Origin: Candidatus Hodarchaeota archaeon
Lineage (GTDB): Archaea > Asgardarchaeota > Heimdallarchaeia > Hodarchaeales > Hodarchaeaceae
DNA: 6,643 nucleotides
Assembly (NCBI GenBank): GCA_030589605.1
Contig: JAUUVJ010000232.1
Span: forward strand, 1 to 6,643
Reading direction: 5' to 3'
A program made the translations under genes and the position numbers. Positions within the stretch are counted from its first letter, which is position 1, and each line of letters opens with the position of its first letter. The notes beneath the pieces are model-generated. The model was not told the origin of the DNA, did no database searches, and was given only the letters and a program-made list of their open reading frames with translations. This document shows positions 1 through 5,687 of this stretch, one piece after another.

Positions 1-233
1 TTAATGAAATAATCAAGTTGCGGAACCGAAATGGAACCCTGTTTATTCTTTTTATCACGATTCCAATTCTTATACAAACTTTCAGATATTGCTTTGATAC
101 CTTCATACCGTTTAATGTCATATTTGTTATTAGAGTTATCTAAGCCTTCCTTAGCAATGTAGTAAAGGGAATTTGCCCAGCGTTTCAACTGCGTTGTCCT
201 TAGAAAGATAAACTCTTTAGTTTCTTCAGTCAA
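1..233 (-). CDS. NUDIX hydrolase, N-terminal part (runs off the left edge)
   Basis: About 77 codons are visible and the gene continues beyond position 1. Residues 15-45 read as an amphipathic helical unit: LKRWANSLYYIAKEGL, then SNNKYDIKRYEGI. This matches the pattern of the Nudix_N domain (W-A-x-x-L-x-x-I-A-x-x-G-L ... Y-D-x-x-R-Y-E-x-I). That domain precedes the catalytic domain in a family of nucleoside-diphosphate-linked pyrophosphohydrolases. The Nudix box itself (GX5EX7REUXEEXGU) would lie outside the window, so the catalytic call rests on the N-terminal domain alone. The start is TTG at 233-231. A TAG stop lies just upstream of it in frame (beginning 11 bases before the TTG) and no ATG is available. 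AGGATAGGG lies just upstream as a weak ribosome site. The substrate cannot be told; ADP-ribose or a CDP-alcohol are known for relatives. Confidence 0.72.
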   Translation of the reverse strand, partial: MTEETKEFIFLRTTQLKRWANSLYYIAKEGLDNSNNKYDIKRYEGIKAISESLYKNWNRDKKNKQGSISVPQLDYFI

Positions 234-447
234 AGTAACCCTATCCTAAACCCGATAGAAGGATACAAAAATTTTTTGATAACCTGAAAAATGATGACTA
301 AGATTATTATGATGAAAAAGGGATTTTTCTTATAAACACCTGATGTAGATATCCAAAACCTTTCAAATGTTAAAATCTCTCCGAAGAGTAAGTGAACTCT
401 GAATGCTTTTCTCGGAATAATCTCAAAGAAGTCGAAAATTCTTGATA
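234..447. other. Divergent spacer between NUDIX gene and lipoprotein gene
   Basis: This 214-bp spacer should hold the two divergent promoters, but no strong TATA box with a BRE stands out. On the minus strand an 83-codon open frame runs from 481 to 230. It has one hydrophobic stretch near its C-terminus (NPFFIIIILVIIFQVI), and its TGA overlaps the NUDIX TTG as TTGA. It also overlaps the first 34 bases of the lipoprotein gene on the opposite strand and has no recognisable domain. I treat it as probably spurious, but the overlap is the kind seen in translationally coupled genes. Two ATGATGA words at 291-297 and 309-315 are noted; they do not form a proper C/D box RNA. Confidence 0.4.
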
Positions 448-1479
448 ATGATTCATTCAAATCGGTTAAAAAAATGGTCAAGGCCCCTCCTCTTAATCTT
501 ACTAGTTCTCATTACTCTTTTAAGTGGGTGTAGTCAACCATCACCCACTTTTAATCCCGGACTAGCTATTTTTTTCAATCCATTGACAAACGAGAATAAT
601 ACGATCCTTGGAGTAAATCTTAACAAATCTGGGTTAAATTTTCATCATCTAGATCATATTGAATTGACTGTGGGATTAAAGGATTTGGAGGGTAATCCGG
701 GGGTGAACTATTCTCTCTCCTTAGGTGTAGTTTACTTAGAATTTGGGGGAAGCAGTAAGACAACCATAAACCTATCAAAGATATTGAACATCCGTTTAAT
801 CACCAATGCATCTGGTATAGCAAGATCATCGTTTACTTACAATCAATTTACTTGGCCTAAAAGTTCATATACGACTGCAGGTTATTTTAATATATCTTGT
901 TCTAAGCTAGATAACATTACGGCCATTTCAGACACTTTTAACTTTAGATACTACCACTCCGAGCTTGCACGAAATTCCACTACCCAGGGAGGATTAGAAG
1001 CAATACAATCTATTGAAATGATGAATCTACTCGAAGAAGCACTTAATTTAGCAGGTGAAAATAACTCATACGAAGAAATAGTTTTTAGTAGGCCAGATTT
1101 ACTCTATCTGATCATTAATGCATCCGTTATTAATGAGTTTATATCTCAAATGAGCGCTCCTAGAATAGATTTCATCTATAAGGCCTGGGCATTTGAACTA
1201 GAAGAAAACAACCTTTCTTATTCTGGTCTAAATTCTATTTGGGAAGATTTTATGAGTTTCACGTTACCTGAATCTCTTCCAACAGAAAAATGGTATTCTT
1301 CGGGACTTATTTCGCAGTTGAATCCCACAGAAGGCTGGTTAGTTCTCCAATTTCTTTCATACTATAGTTTTGCAGGCCCACTCGTCACATCTTGGTGGGA
1401 TATTTATCAGTTTGCAATTGTTACAACAGATTTTCAGCTTCTTTGGTTGACCTCATATTTGTACCACGCGTATACCTAA
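448..1479 (+). CDS. Secreted lipoprotein with an Ig-like beta domain, function unknown
   Basis: The protein has 343 residues from ATG 448. A TTG two codons upstream (442) is possible, but ATG gives a normal signal peptide. The n-region is basic (NRLKKWSR, residues 5-12), followed by a Leu/Ile-rich core (14-25) and a lipobox L-S-G-C with Cys28 as the predicted lipidated residue. The mature protein would therefore be anchored to the outer face of the membrane. Residues about 68-158 look like an immunoglobulin-like beta sandwich: DLEGNPG, then LITNASGIARSSF, then YTTAGYFNIS. This is the arrangement seen in Big/invasin-type folds. Residues about 180-343 are predicted helical, aromatic-rich and not recognised. 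Several N-x-S/T sequons suit an exported archaeal protein. No catalytic motif is visible and no clear ribosome site precedes the start. It may be a binding or scaffold protein of the cell surface. Confidence 0.83.
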   Translation: MIHSNRLKKWSRPLLLILLVLITLLSGCSQPSPTFNPGLAIFFNPLTNENNTILGVNLNKSGLNFHHLDHIELTVGLKDLEGNPGVNYSLSLGVVYLEFGGSSKTTINLSKILNIRLITNASGIARSSFTYNQFTWPKSSYTTAGYFNISCSKLDNITAISDTFNFRYYHSELARNSTTQGGLEAIQSIEMMNLLEEALNLAGENNSYEEIVFSRPDLLYLIINASVINEFISQMSAPRIDFIYKAWAFELEENNLSYSGLNSIWEDFMSFTLPESLPTEKWYSSGLISQLNPTEGWLVLQFLSYYSFAGPLVTSWWDIYQFAIVTTDFQLLWLTSYLYHAYT

Positions 1480-1817
1480 TAAATTGGTAAGGAAAATTCT
1501 GAGGAATACCTACCATACAATTTTTTCTTAAACAAGGATGGATCCAACACAATTTCAGAAGAAATATAACAGAATATCATCAGAACTCCTCTAATTCAGC
1601 TAAATCATCCTGAGCTTCTATTAAAGAATTCGCTTTATCAAAATCCTCCTACCCCGACTCCTAATATTATATTCTAATTTTTAATTCCCTAAAAATGGTT
1701 TGTATTTGCATGTATTTCATTTACATGTAGCTTTTGACACAGAAGCTGATAACGAAGGATATACAATCATTAACACTGCCGTTAATTATGAGGCAAAACG
1801 TATAGTGAAAAAGAGGT
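1480..1817. other. Mostly non-coding region between two convergent genes
   Basis: The lipoprotein gene and the propeller gene converge here. A weak T tract (six T, 1521-1526) lies about 40 bases after the lipoprotein stop and may end its transcript. A T5 on the minus strand (complement of the A run at 1809-1813) may do the same for the opposite gene. A 22-codon minus-strand stretch (1648-1580) is open between stops and reads as a helix-like acidic peptide ending LAELEEF. With no start codon it could be a scrap of a lost gene or chance. The right half is covered by the remnant at 1685-1840. Confidence 0.5.
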
Positions 1818-1840
1818 TCATTGGTAATATATTCTCTTAG
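1685..1840 (+). pseudogene. Possible gene remnant with a protein-like reading frame
   Basis: Between TAA 1682-1684 and TAG 1838-1840 the frame is open for 51 codons and reads like real protein rather than AT-rich noise: LHVAFDTEADNEGYTI, then NTAVNYEAKRIVKKRF. It has no ATG; the only usable starts are TTG 1700 and TTG 1706, with no ribosome site before them. It overlaps the last 23 bases of the converging propeller gene. I do not recognise the family. The pattern hydrophobic-FDTE-acidic could be the first strand and loop of an alpha/beta enzyme domain, but this is a guess. The simplest reading is the 5' fragment of a lost gene, with chance as the alternative. Confidence 0.3.
1709..1727. repeat. 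Inverted repeat CATGTA-N7-TACATG
   Basis: Six-base perfect arms, CATGTA (1709-1714) and TACATG (1722-1727), are separated by seven bases. This could be a dimeric regulator site or chance. It lies inside the putative remnant, so it may only reflect the codons for His-Val-Phe-His-Leu-His-Val. Confidence 0.25.
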
Positions 1841-3251
1841 ATTTCCATTTAATTAGCAAGAAACAAAAGATTATCCCTATGAATACCTGAAAAAAAGTGA
1901 ATCCCGGAATACCGGAATTATAATCATCGCTAATTTGTGTGGTATCTGTTACTTGAATAATAGGACTCCATTTTTTAGTCTCATTATTATAGGAAACAGT
2001 AAAAATTTCATGCAACATTGGTGAATTTGATTCATTGATTCCTTCATCCCAAAATACACGCCAACTATCTTCATCTCGTAATAAATCTATATTAAAAGGT
2101 TCTTCTGAATAGGGACTGGGACTTTTGTAATCGTGCATTAGAAAAGCAAGTTGCGTCCATTTCTTTATCAGATAGTCATACTCCCAGAGTTCAACAGAAT
2201 GGTTTGAAATTACGGCTGTTTCAATCACAAAATCCCCTTTTAAATCCATGTCAAGCCTATATTTATTTTTGTTCCAATTGGGAAGACTCACTTTTTCAAT
2301 ACTTAAATTCTCTGTTGTTAAATCGACCATCCCCCAAATTTCTGGCCAGTCTACATGGCTTCTATTGATCCCACGACACAATAAGTAACGATCTGTAATT
2401 ATTGATTTATCCCAGCAGCTTGATAATGTTTCTGTGAACCCAGTAGTCTGCCATTCAGACCAAGTACCGTTAGAGTAAACAATTCTTGCATTAAAGTTTG
2501 AAGAATATAAGAAAGACCTGTTTCCCATGGGAATGAAATATAATTGCTGTAATGAGTGATATCCTTTATTCAATCCAGGTAAGGAGTGGGAATCTATTGT
2601 CCCATCTCCACTTACAATGCTTGTGATGTACAGTTCTTCAGATTCATGCGTAAAATCACTACTATGATAAAACCTAAAACTCCATACAATTAAGTAAGAA
2701 CCGTTTTCAACAATTTGAAATGAATGGATCCAGAAAGAAAATTCTTTACTTTCATCGGCTGATAAACCCAAGAAATCGATTATCTGGGATTTCCCAAAGA
2801 TCTGGGTCTCATCAAACCACTTTTTAGATTGCTCATCAAACTCTCTATAACAGGGACCTCTTTTCTCAATCCCCTCATTGTAATAATAGACAATAAAACC
2901 TATTTTTGTTATGGTGACATTAAAAATGGTAGAGACTCCGATAAACACCTTTTGAGGTAGAGACCATTGCCCATTTTCTAGCTCATAAGTATGATAATAT
3001 TCTCTCCCAATAGCATCGTAATCCGTCACTTCATGAAGGAATAGTAGATGATTCAGACCCGACCTAGAACTAATAGCCATAGGACTGAAAGAGGATTGAG
3101 ATTTTGATTTTAAGCTAAATAAATTAAATTTTTTATATTCTAAGTCTTCAGTTATTATGGAATTTCCTTGGAAGAAAGGTAGAGTAACTACAATAAGAAT
3201 TAATGGGGTTAATAAAATCATTCTTGTCTTTGAATAAATGCTTTTGCTCAA
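1818..3251 (-). CDS. Surface-anchored beta-propeller-like protein with C-terminal IPGF plus membrane helix
   Basis: The protein has 477 residues. The signal sequence spans residues 1-30 (basic SKSIYSKTR, then a hydrophobic core 11-27). The body contains spaced blade-like ends of the form x-x-x-W-x-x-x-x-x-hydrophobic, with W96, W145, W264, W365 and W428. This suggests a five- to seven-bladed propeller of the sialidase/BNR type; no catalytic site is visible. Nine N-x-S/T sequons (N111, 183, 244, 261, 296, 315, 350, 406, 423) fit a glycosylated surface protein. The C-terminus has IPGF (448-451), a hydrophobic helix (452-468) and a basic end (KWKSKR). This layout is like archaeal PGF-type C-terminal sorting signals, and similar tails occur in Asgard proteins. 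The start is TTG 3251, supported by AGGTGG ten bases upstream; the next in-frame ATG (codon 11) would remove the basic n-region. It lies 46 bp after the 3298-3786 gene and may share its transcript. The ligand is unknown. Confidence 0.85.
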   Translation of the reverse strand: MSKSIYSKTRMILLTPLILIVVTLPFFQGNSIITEDLEYKKFNLFSLKSKSQSSFSPMAISSRSGLNHLLFLHEVTDYDAIGREYYHTYELENGQWSLPQKVFIGVSTIFNVTITKIGFIVYYYNEGIEKRGPCYREFDEQSKKWFDETQIFGKSQIIDFLGLSADESKEFSFWIHSFQIVENGSYLIVWSFRFYHSSDFTHESEELYITSIVSGDGTIDSHSLPGLNKGYHSLQQLYFIPMGNRSFLYSSNFNARIVYSNGTWSEWQTTGFTETLSSCWDKSIITDRYLLCRGINRSHVDWPEIWGMVDLTTENLSIEKVSLPNWNKNKYRLDMDLKGDFVIETAVISNHSVELWEYDYLIKKWTQLAFLMHDYKSPSPYSEEPFNIDLLRDEDSWRVFWDEGINESNSPMLHEIFTVSYNNETKKWSPIIQVTDTTQISDDYNSGIPGFTFFQVFIGIIFCFLLIKWKSKRIYYQ

Positions 3252-3261
3252 TTAATTTTTT

Positions 3262-3267
3262 CCACCT
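3262..3267 (-). promoter_or_regulatory. Ribosome binding site deciding the TTG start of the propeller gene
   Basis: On the minus strand AGGTGG lies ten bases before TTG 3251. It matches the archaeal anti-Shine-Dalgarno complement (AGGAGGTGAT) and no equivalent precedes the internal ATG. An A/T-rich TTTAATATTTA element lies just upstream (about 3284-3294) and could serve as a TATA box for an own promoter. Confidence 0.6.
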
Positions 3268-3297
3268 AGATCTTAATATCCTCTAAATATTAAATCT

Positions 3298-3786
3298 TCA
3301 ATCACTTGGGGTATGGATCAATTTAGAGTTACTTAAAGAATCAAATTCTAAATTATTCTTTTTTTCTGTTTCTTCTAAGCTTTTATAAGCTTTAGTAAAT
3401 TTATTTTGTAAATCAGTGCTTTTTGATGATAATACCTGTCGATTAAAGACTCGATCTACCTCAATTCCAGCAATAAAACGATATAAGTCATCTAATGCGT
3501 TATAAAGTGAATCTTCAAACAAATCTATTCTTCCCGACCATATTAATTGTCGCCATACATCATCTCTAGGCTGTATTTTTTCTAAATAATGGCAATTATA
3601 CTTATTTTCCTCAATCTCATATTTTAAGCTAATTATTGCTCGAATTTTAGCTTTTAGTTCAATTAAACGTTCTTGTTTCTTGCGTTGCTTTTCCTTTCTT
3701 CGTTCTCTTAGTAAATCCCAAATTACTGCTAATGAAAAACCAAAAGCTGTTAATATTATTGATAATATCACATCTTCAAAATTCAT
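3298..3786 (-). CDS. Small one-helix membrane protein with charged coiled coil, function unknown
   Basis: The protein has 162 residues. One membrane helix (about 6-24, VILSIILTAFGFSLAVIWD) is followed at once by a strongly basic amphipathic stretch (27-50, RERRKEKQRKKQER) and a likely coiled coil to about residue 70. The soluble part should therefore be cytoplasmic. Residues 75-105 carry a D-x-W-x-x-L-I-x-S-G-x-I-x-L-F pattern and a D-x-L-Y-x-x-I ending. This resembles many small archaeal and bacterial membrane proteins of unknown role with the layout 'helix, basic coil, D-x-W-x-x-L-x-x-S-G'. The start is ATG 3786 with GTGAG six bases upstream (3793-3797). It is probably co-transcribed with the propeller gene 46 bp downstream. 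No catalytic residues are evident. Confidence 0.8.
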   Translation of the reverse strand: MNFEDVILSIILTAFGFSLAVIWDLLRERRKEKQRKKQERLIELKAKIRAIISLKYEIEENKYNCHYLEKIQPRDDVWRQLIWSGRIDLFEDSLYNALDDLYRFIAGIEVDRVFNRQVLSSKSTDLQNKFTKAYKSLEETEKKNNLEFDSLSNSKLIHTPSD

Positions 3787-3877
3787 TTGTATCTCACTTC
3801 TGTTCCTATAATGTAAATACTTTGTTGTAATAATTAAGCAGGAAATGCTTCAAAAAAATATTCACTTTTTAAAAATG

Positions 3878-3907
3878 CTTTTCTTAACTTTTCTAAACTT
3901 CTTTTAA
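3878..3907. repeat. Three tandem 10-bp imperfect repeats
   Basis: The units CTTTTCTTAA, CTTTTCTAAA and CTTCTTTTAA follow each other without a gap. They lie about 90 bp upstream of the minus-strand gene start. Their 10-bp period is one helical turn. Confidence 0.45.
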
Positions 3908-3970
3908 CAAAAAGAAATATTTCTTACAGATTCTCTAATGAATCAATCCTCGTTCTCTTAATAAGGAATC

Positions 3971-3990
3971 CAAATAATTCTTATTATTTG
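3971..3990. repeat. Inverted repeat CAAATAAT-TCTT-ATTATTTG
   Basis: The 8-bp arms are perfect (3971-3978 and 3983-3990) with a 4-base loop. A/T pairs dominate, so a stable RNA hairpin is unlikely; a DNA-binding site is possible. Confidence 0.4.
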
Positions 3991-4071
3991 TTATTATTAG
4001 TTTTCAAATCGTGAAAACCCTTTTTTGAATAATAATTCCAATATTTTTTTAAAAAAAATACATTGTATGGC

Positions 4072-4079
4072 AAAATATA
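4072..4079 (+). promoter_or_regulatory. Candidate TATA box for the Fn3-like surface protein
   Basis: AAAATATA lies 48 bases before TTG 4127. Transcription would then start near 4100, leaving a leader of about 25 bases. The purine element TTAAGGGA at 4114-4121 would serve as a weak ribosome site. The neighbouring T7A8 tract (4044-4058) is an alternative. Confidence 0.3.
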
Positions 4080-4126
4080 GCGCTTATCTAGATTTTAAGG
4101 GAATTAAATGTTATTAAGGGATAGAA

Positions 4127-4723
4127 TTGAAGAAAGATACTTCTATTGTGATATTTAGCTTAGTATTGATATTTTCAGGTTATTTAAGTAGTTCGTCCTC
4201 ATTCTTCCAAACCAGTGAGAAAAAGGAAAATTTTCCAAATTCTAATACTTTTTACTCAGTTAATACGAATTCCAAAACATCTTGGAGTGATCCTACCCTA
4301 ATATCAAGCAAAATTGGAAATATATCCAAACATAATGATCTTCCTGAAACCCCAATTTTATCTCCAATTTCTCCTAATCCTAGCACCTCTGCAAAGGTCA
4401 ATCTTGATTGGAATGATGCAGGTGGAGCAATTGATTACGATGTTTTTCGATCTAATACATTAATTATATCGATTAGTGGTATGATTCCTTTAACACGAGT
4501 ATCTACCTCTTCTTTTCAAGATACTGTCAATACTAGTGGAATATATTATTATGTAATCGTTGCAACAAACTTAGAAGGTAATAGCTCACTTTCGAATTGT
4601 GAGAATGTTAGTATTACTATAACTACACTACTTATTCCCCAAGGAATGCTTAATATTATTCTTACTGGAGTTATTGGTGTTTTATTCCTGGGATTACTAG
4701 TATTATTTCAAAGGAAAAATTAG
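4127..4723 (+). CDS. Surface protein with one fibronectin-III-like module and a C-terminal anchor helix
   Basis: The protein has 198 residues. Residues 1-26 form a signal sequence (MKKDTSIV then a hydrophobic core and a Ser run). Residues 27-72 are a polar linker rich in Ser/Thr/Asn. Residues about 73-165 form an Fn3-like beta sandwich: LPETPILSPISPNPS opens it, VNLDWNDAGGAIDYDVFRS is the W-strand and Y strand, and GIYYYVIVATNLEGNSSLSN is the closing Y-x-V-x-A-x-N pattern. This wording closely resembles Fn3 modules I associate with Asgard surface proteins. Residues 174-194 are a membrane helix ending in QRKN. The start is TTG 4127; the only nearby ATG (4108) is in another frame and stops after 16 codons, and MKKDTS gives a proper basic n-region. 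A single module makes it much shorter than usual multi-module relatives. A binding or adhesion role is inferred. Confidence 0.82.
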   Translation: MKKDTSIVIFSLVLIFSGYLSSSSSFFQTSEKKENFPNSNTFYSVNTNSKTSWSDPTLISSKIGNISKHNDLPETPILSPISPNPSTSAKVNLDWNDAGGAIDYDVFRSNTLIISISGMIPLTRVSTSSFQDTVNTSGIYYYVIVATNLEGNSSLSNCENVSITITTLLIPQGMLNIILTGVIGVLFLGLLVLFQRKN

Positions 4724-4745
4724 ATCTTAAAAGATTGAAGAAAAA

Positions 4746-4754
4746 TTTTTTTTT
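4746..4754 (+). terminator. T-tract transcription end after the Fn3 gene
   Basis: Nine T follow the TAG by 22 bases, and further T-rich sequence continues to about 4772. Archaeal RNA polymerase stops on such tracts without a hairpin. It is the longest T run on the coding strand after any gene here. Confidence 0.55.
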
Positions 4755-4831
4755 ATTCTTATTTCTCGTTTTGCTTAAGAATTACATAAATTTAGAGTGG
4801 AAAACAGTGTTTTGCTTTCCATGTGAAGTCT

Positions 4832-4846
4832 CACTTTAAATTTTAA
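4832..4846. repeat. 15-bp direct repeat, copy 1
   Basis: CACTTTAAATTTTAA is identical to 5391-5405, 559 bp away in the same orientation. The core TTTAAATTTTAA resembles an archaeal TATA element, but no gene follows this copy closely. Confidence 0.5.
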
Positions 4847-4894
4847 TGCATTAATACCATAAGTTATCTTTTTCAATAATTGAATTGGAGAGTT

Positions 4895-4932
4895 TTTACT
4901 TCTACCGCATGAAAGCACCTTTTAGAAGTGAA
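4895..4932 (+). repeat. Hairpin A: 10-bp stem with 18-base loop
   Basis: TTTACTTCTA (4895-4904) pairs with TAGAAGTGAA (4923-4932), with one G-U wobble. It lies two bases before hairpin B. It could be part of a structured RNA, or an operator in DNA form. Confidence 0.4.
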
Positions 4933-4934
4933 TA

Positions 4935-4966
4935 GAAAAGGAAAGGAAATTTCTGCATCCTTTTCC
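4935..4966 (+). repeat. Hairpin B: 8-bp stem with 15-base loop
   Basis: GAAAAGGA (4935-4942) pairs with TCCTTTTC (4958-4965). It follows hairpin A directly and, unlike the surroundings, has purines on one arm and pyrimidines on the other. Confidence 0.4.
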
Positions 4967-5239
4967 AATATCCTCCATCAACAAACATTGGTTATTACTA
5001 TATACGAGTAAGAATCTCCAGAAGCAGAGTAGTGTAAATTAAAAGGATATACAGATGTCATTTATCTTCTACCAATCCTATAAGTAATTAACTTTCATTT
5101 TAGTTATCAATCATTCCTCAGAATCTTTCTCAAGACAGCATTATAATCCAACTTTTGCTATTACCTTCTTTAGACTAGTTGCGGATTTTTTTTAGTGACT
5201 TCCGTTCATCTTGGTCAAGCTCTAACCTATGGTGTGTAG

Positions 5240-5386
5240 GTGACTAGTGCTTCTAGTGTCTTATCTATGAATGATTCCTACCTTTATCACAAAGGAAACA
5301 GGATAAAAATTGTTAAAAATACAAATATCAAGAGAAGAAAAATTTTTACAGCATTCTTTGGAGTAGGATCTGCTTTAAGCCTCTAA
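5240..5386 (+). CDS. Doubtful small ORF with a basic-then-hydrophobic end
   Basis: The frame is 48 codons from GTG 5240 or 39 from ATG 5267, ending at TAA 5384-5386. The C-terminal part, NIKRRKIFTAFFGVGSALSL, has a basic patch followed by a small-residue hydrophobic stretch. This looks like the start of a membrane helix cut short, somewhat like the N-terminus of MerT-type transporters, but the cysteine pair that would confirm this is absent. No ribosome site is well placed for either start. It may be a fragment of a membrane protein gene or chance; I would not annotate it as expressed without homologs. Confidence 0.2.
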   Translation: MTSASSVLSMNDSYLYHKGNRIKIVKNTNIKRRKIFTAFFGVGSALSL

Positions 5387-5390
5387 AACC

Positions 5391-5405
5391 CACTTTAAAT
5401 TTTAA
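5391..5405. repeat. 15-bp direct repeat, copy 2
   Basis: CACTTTAAATTTTAA is identical to 4832-4846. This copy ends 80 bases before the cysteine-rich gene and could act as an upstream promoter or regulator site. Confidence 0.5.
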
Positions 5406-5424
5406 ATCAGTAAATCAATAAGAA

Positions 5425-5432
5425 TTTTTAAA
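5425..5432 (+). promoter_or_regulatory. Candidate TATA box for the cysteine-rich/zinc-ribbon cluster
   Basis: TTTTTAAA lies 53 bases before ATG 5486. A start near 5455 would leave a leader of about 30 bases. It would drive the three tandem plus-strand units, whose gaps are only 46 and 54 bases. Confidence 0.35.
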
Positions 5433-5485
5433 TCTCTCACTCTTGGATCAAAACATGAAATACGTTTACACACAAGGTTAATTCA

Positions 5486-5641
5486 ATGAAAACAAAAAAA
5501 CTCTGTAAGGATTGCGGGTGCACTGAATCCTTCACTCTAAAAACTGGTAAACAAAAGCGTATAAAAGATATCACTGGAAAAGAACAGCTGATTTGTTGGA
5601 TGGGCCCGTCATGTGGGGTATGTTTGTGTGATGTTCCATAA
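5486..5641 (+). CDS. Cysteine-rich 51-residue protein with two CxxCxC motifs
   Basis: The small gene runs from ATG 5486 to TAA 5641. Seven of 51 residues are cysteine: C7, C10, C12, C37, C43, C46 and C48. They form two equal CxxCxC motifs (CKDCGC near the N-terminus, CGVCLC near the C-terminus) around a lysine-rich middle (KTGKQKRIKDITGKEQ). This layout suggests one or two zinc or other soft-metal sites, or a small iron-sulfur or redox site. I do not recognise the family. AAGGTTA about eight bases upstream is a weak ribosome site. Gene status is supported by coding-like composition, a proper ATG, its place 46 bp before a well-marked gene and the regular cysteine spacing, which chance would rarely give. 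A metal-binding or chaperone role next to a former copper-type ATPase is inferred. A 71-codon frame on the other strand over this stretch is its shadow. Confidence 0.7.
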   Translation: MKTKKLCKDCGCTESFTLKTGKQKRIKDITGKEQLICWMGPSCGVCLCDVP

Positions 5642-5673
5642 AAAAACAATAAATTACAATAAAATCAATTTAT

Positions 5674-5678
5674 AGGAG
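5674..5678 (+). promoter_or_regulatory. Strong ribosome binding site of the zinc-ribbon membrane protein
   Basis: AGGAG sits nine bases before ATG 5688. It decides for this start over the internal ATG at codon 15 (5730), which has a weaker GGGAGA before it. Confidence 0.65.
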
Positions 5679-5687
5679 ATAAAAAAA

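Larger units (their letters stand above)
3787..4126. other. AT-rich divergent promoter region
   Basis: This 340-bp spacer lies between the minus-strand pair and the plus-strand Fn3 gene. It has no reading frame of note on either strand. It holds three near-identical 10-bp units, an 8-bp-arm inverted repeat, a long A/T palindrome (T7 4044-4050 joined to A8 4051-4058) and the word AAATGCTT twice exactly 30 bp apart (3843 and 3873). Repeats spaced in multiples of 10 bp suggest bent DNA or protein binding on one face of the helix. A TTTACATTATA-like element about 25-35 bases upstream of ATG 3786 on the minus strand is a candidate promoter for that gene. Confidence 0.5.
4755..5485. other. Long region without a convincing gene
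   Basis: About 730 bp lie between the Fn3 terminator and the cysteine-rich small gene. I find no tRNA, no repeat array and no frame with clear coding character on either strand. It holds two adjacent hairpins (4895-4966), two copies of a 15-bp word (4832 and 5391), the word GACTAGT twice (5173 and 5242, the second inside ACTAG-TGCTT-CTAGT) and a doubtful 39-48 codon frame (5240-5386). An eight-codon ATG frame (5455-5481) just before the cysteine-rich gene lies in a different frame and is probably chance. The right end must hold the promoter of the downstream cluster. The rest could be decayed coding DNA or an RNA gene. Confidence 0.45.

Noticed and set aside
284..343. C/D box RNA suggested by two ATGATGA words (291, 309) and CTGA (284, 340)
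   Set aside because: Box order and spacing do not give a C-D'-C'-D arrangement with guide lengths, and no terminal stem is present.
4042..4060. T7A8 palindrome as a transcription terminator
   Set aside because: It lies upstream of both divergent genes, not after any gene, so a promoter or bending role is more plausible.
5455..5481. Eight-codon ATG frame before the cysteine-rich gene as a leader peptide
   Set aside because: No regulatory codon run or attenuator hairpin follows, and it is in a different frame; chance is likely.
4755..5485. CRISPR array or insertion sequence in the gene-free region
   Set aside because: There are no regularly spaced repeats, no transposase frame and no terminal inverted repeats with target duplication.
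5437..5649. 70-codon minus-strand ORF
   Set aside because: It lies antisense over the cysteine-rich gene, which has the better start and regular motifs; it is a shadow.
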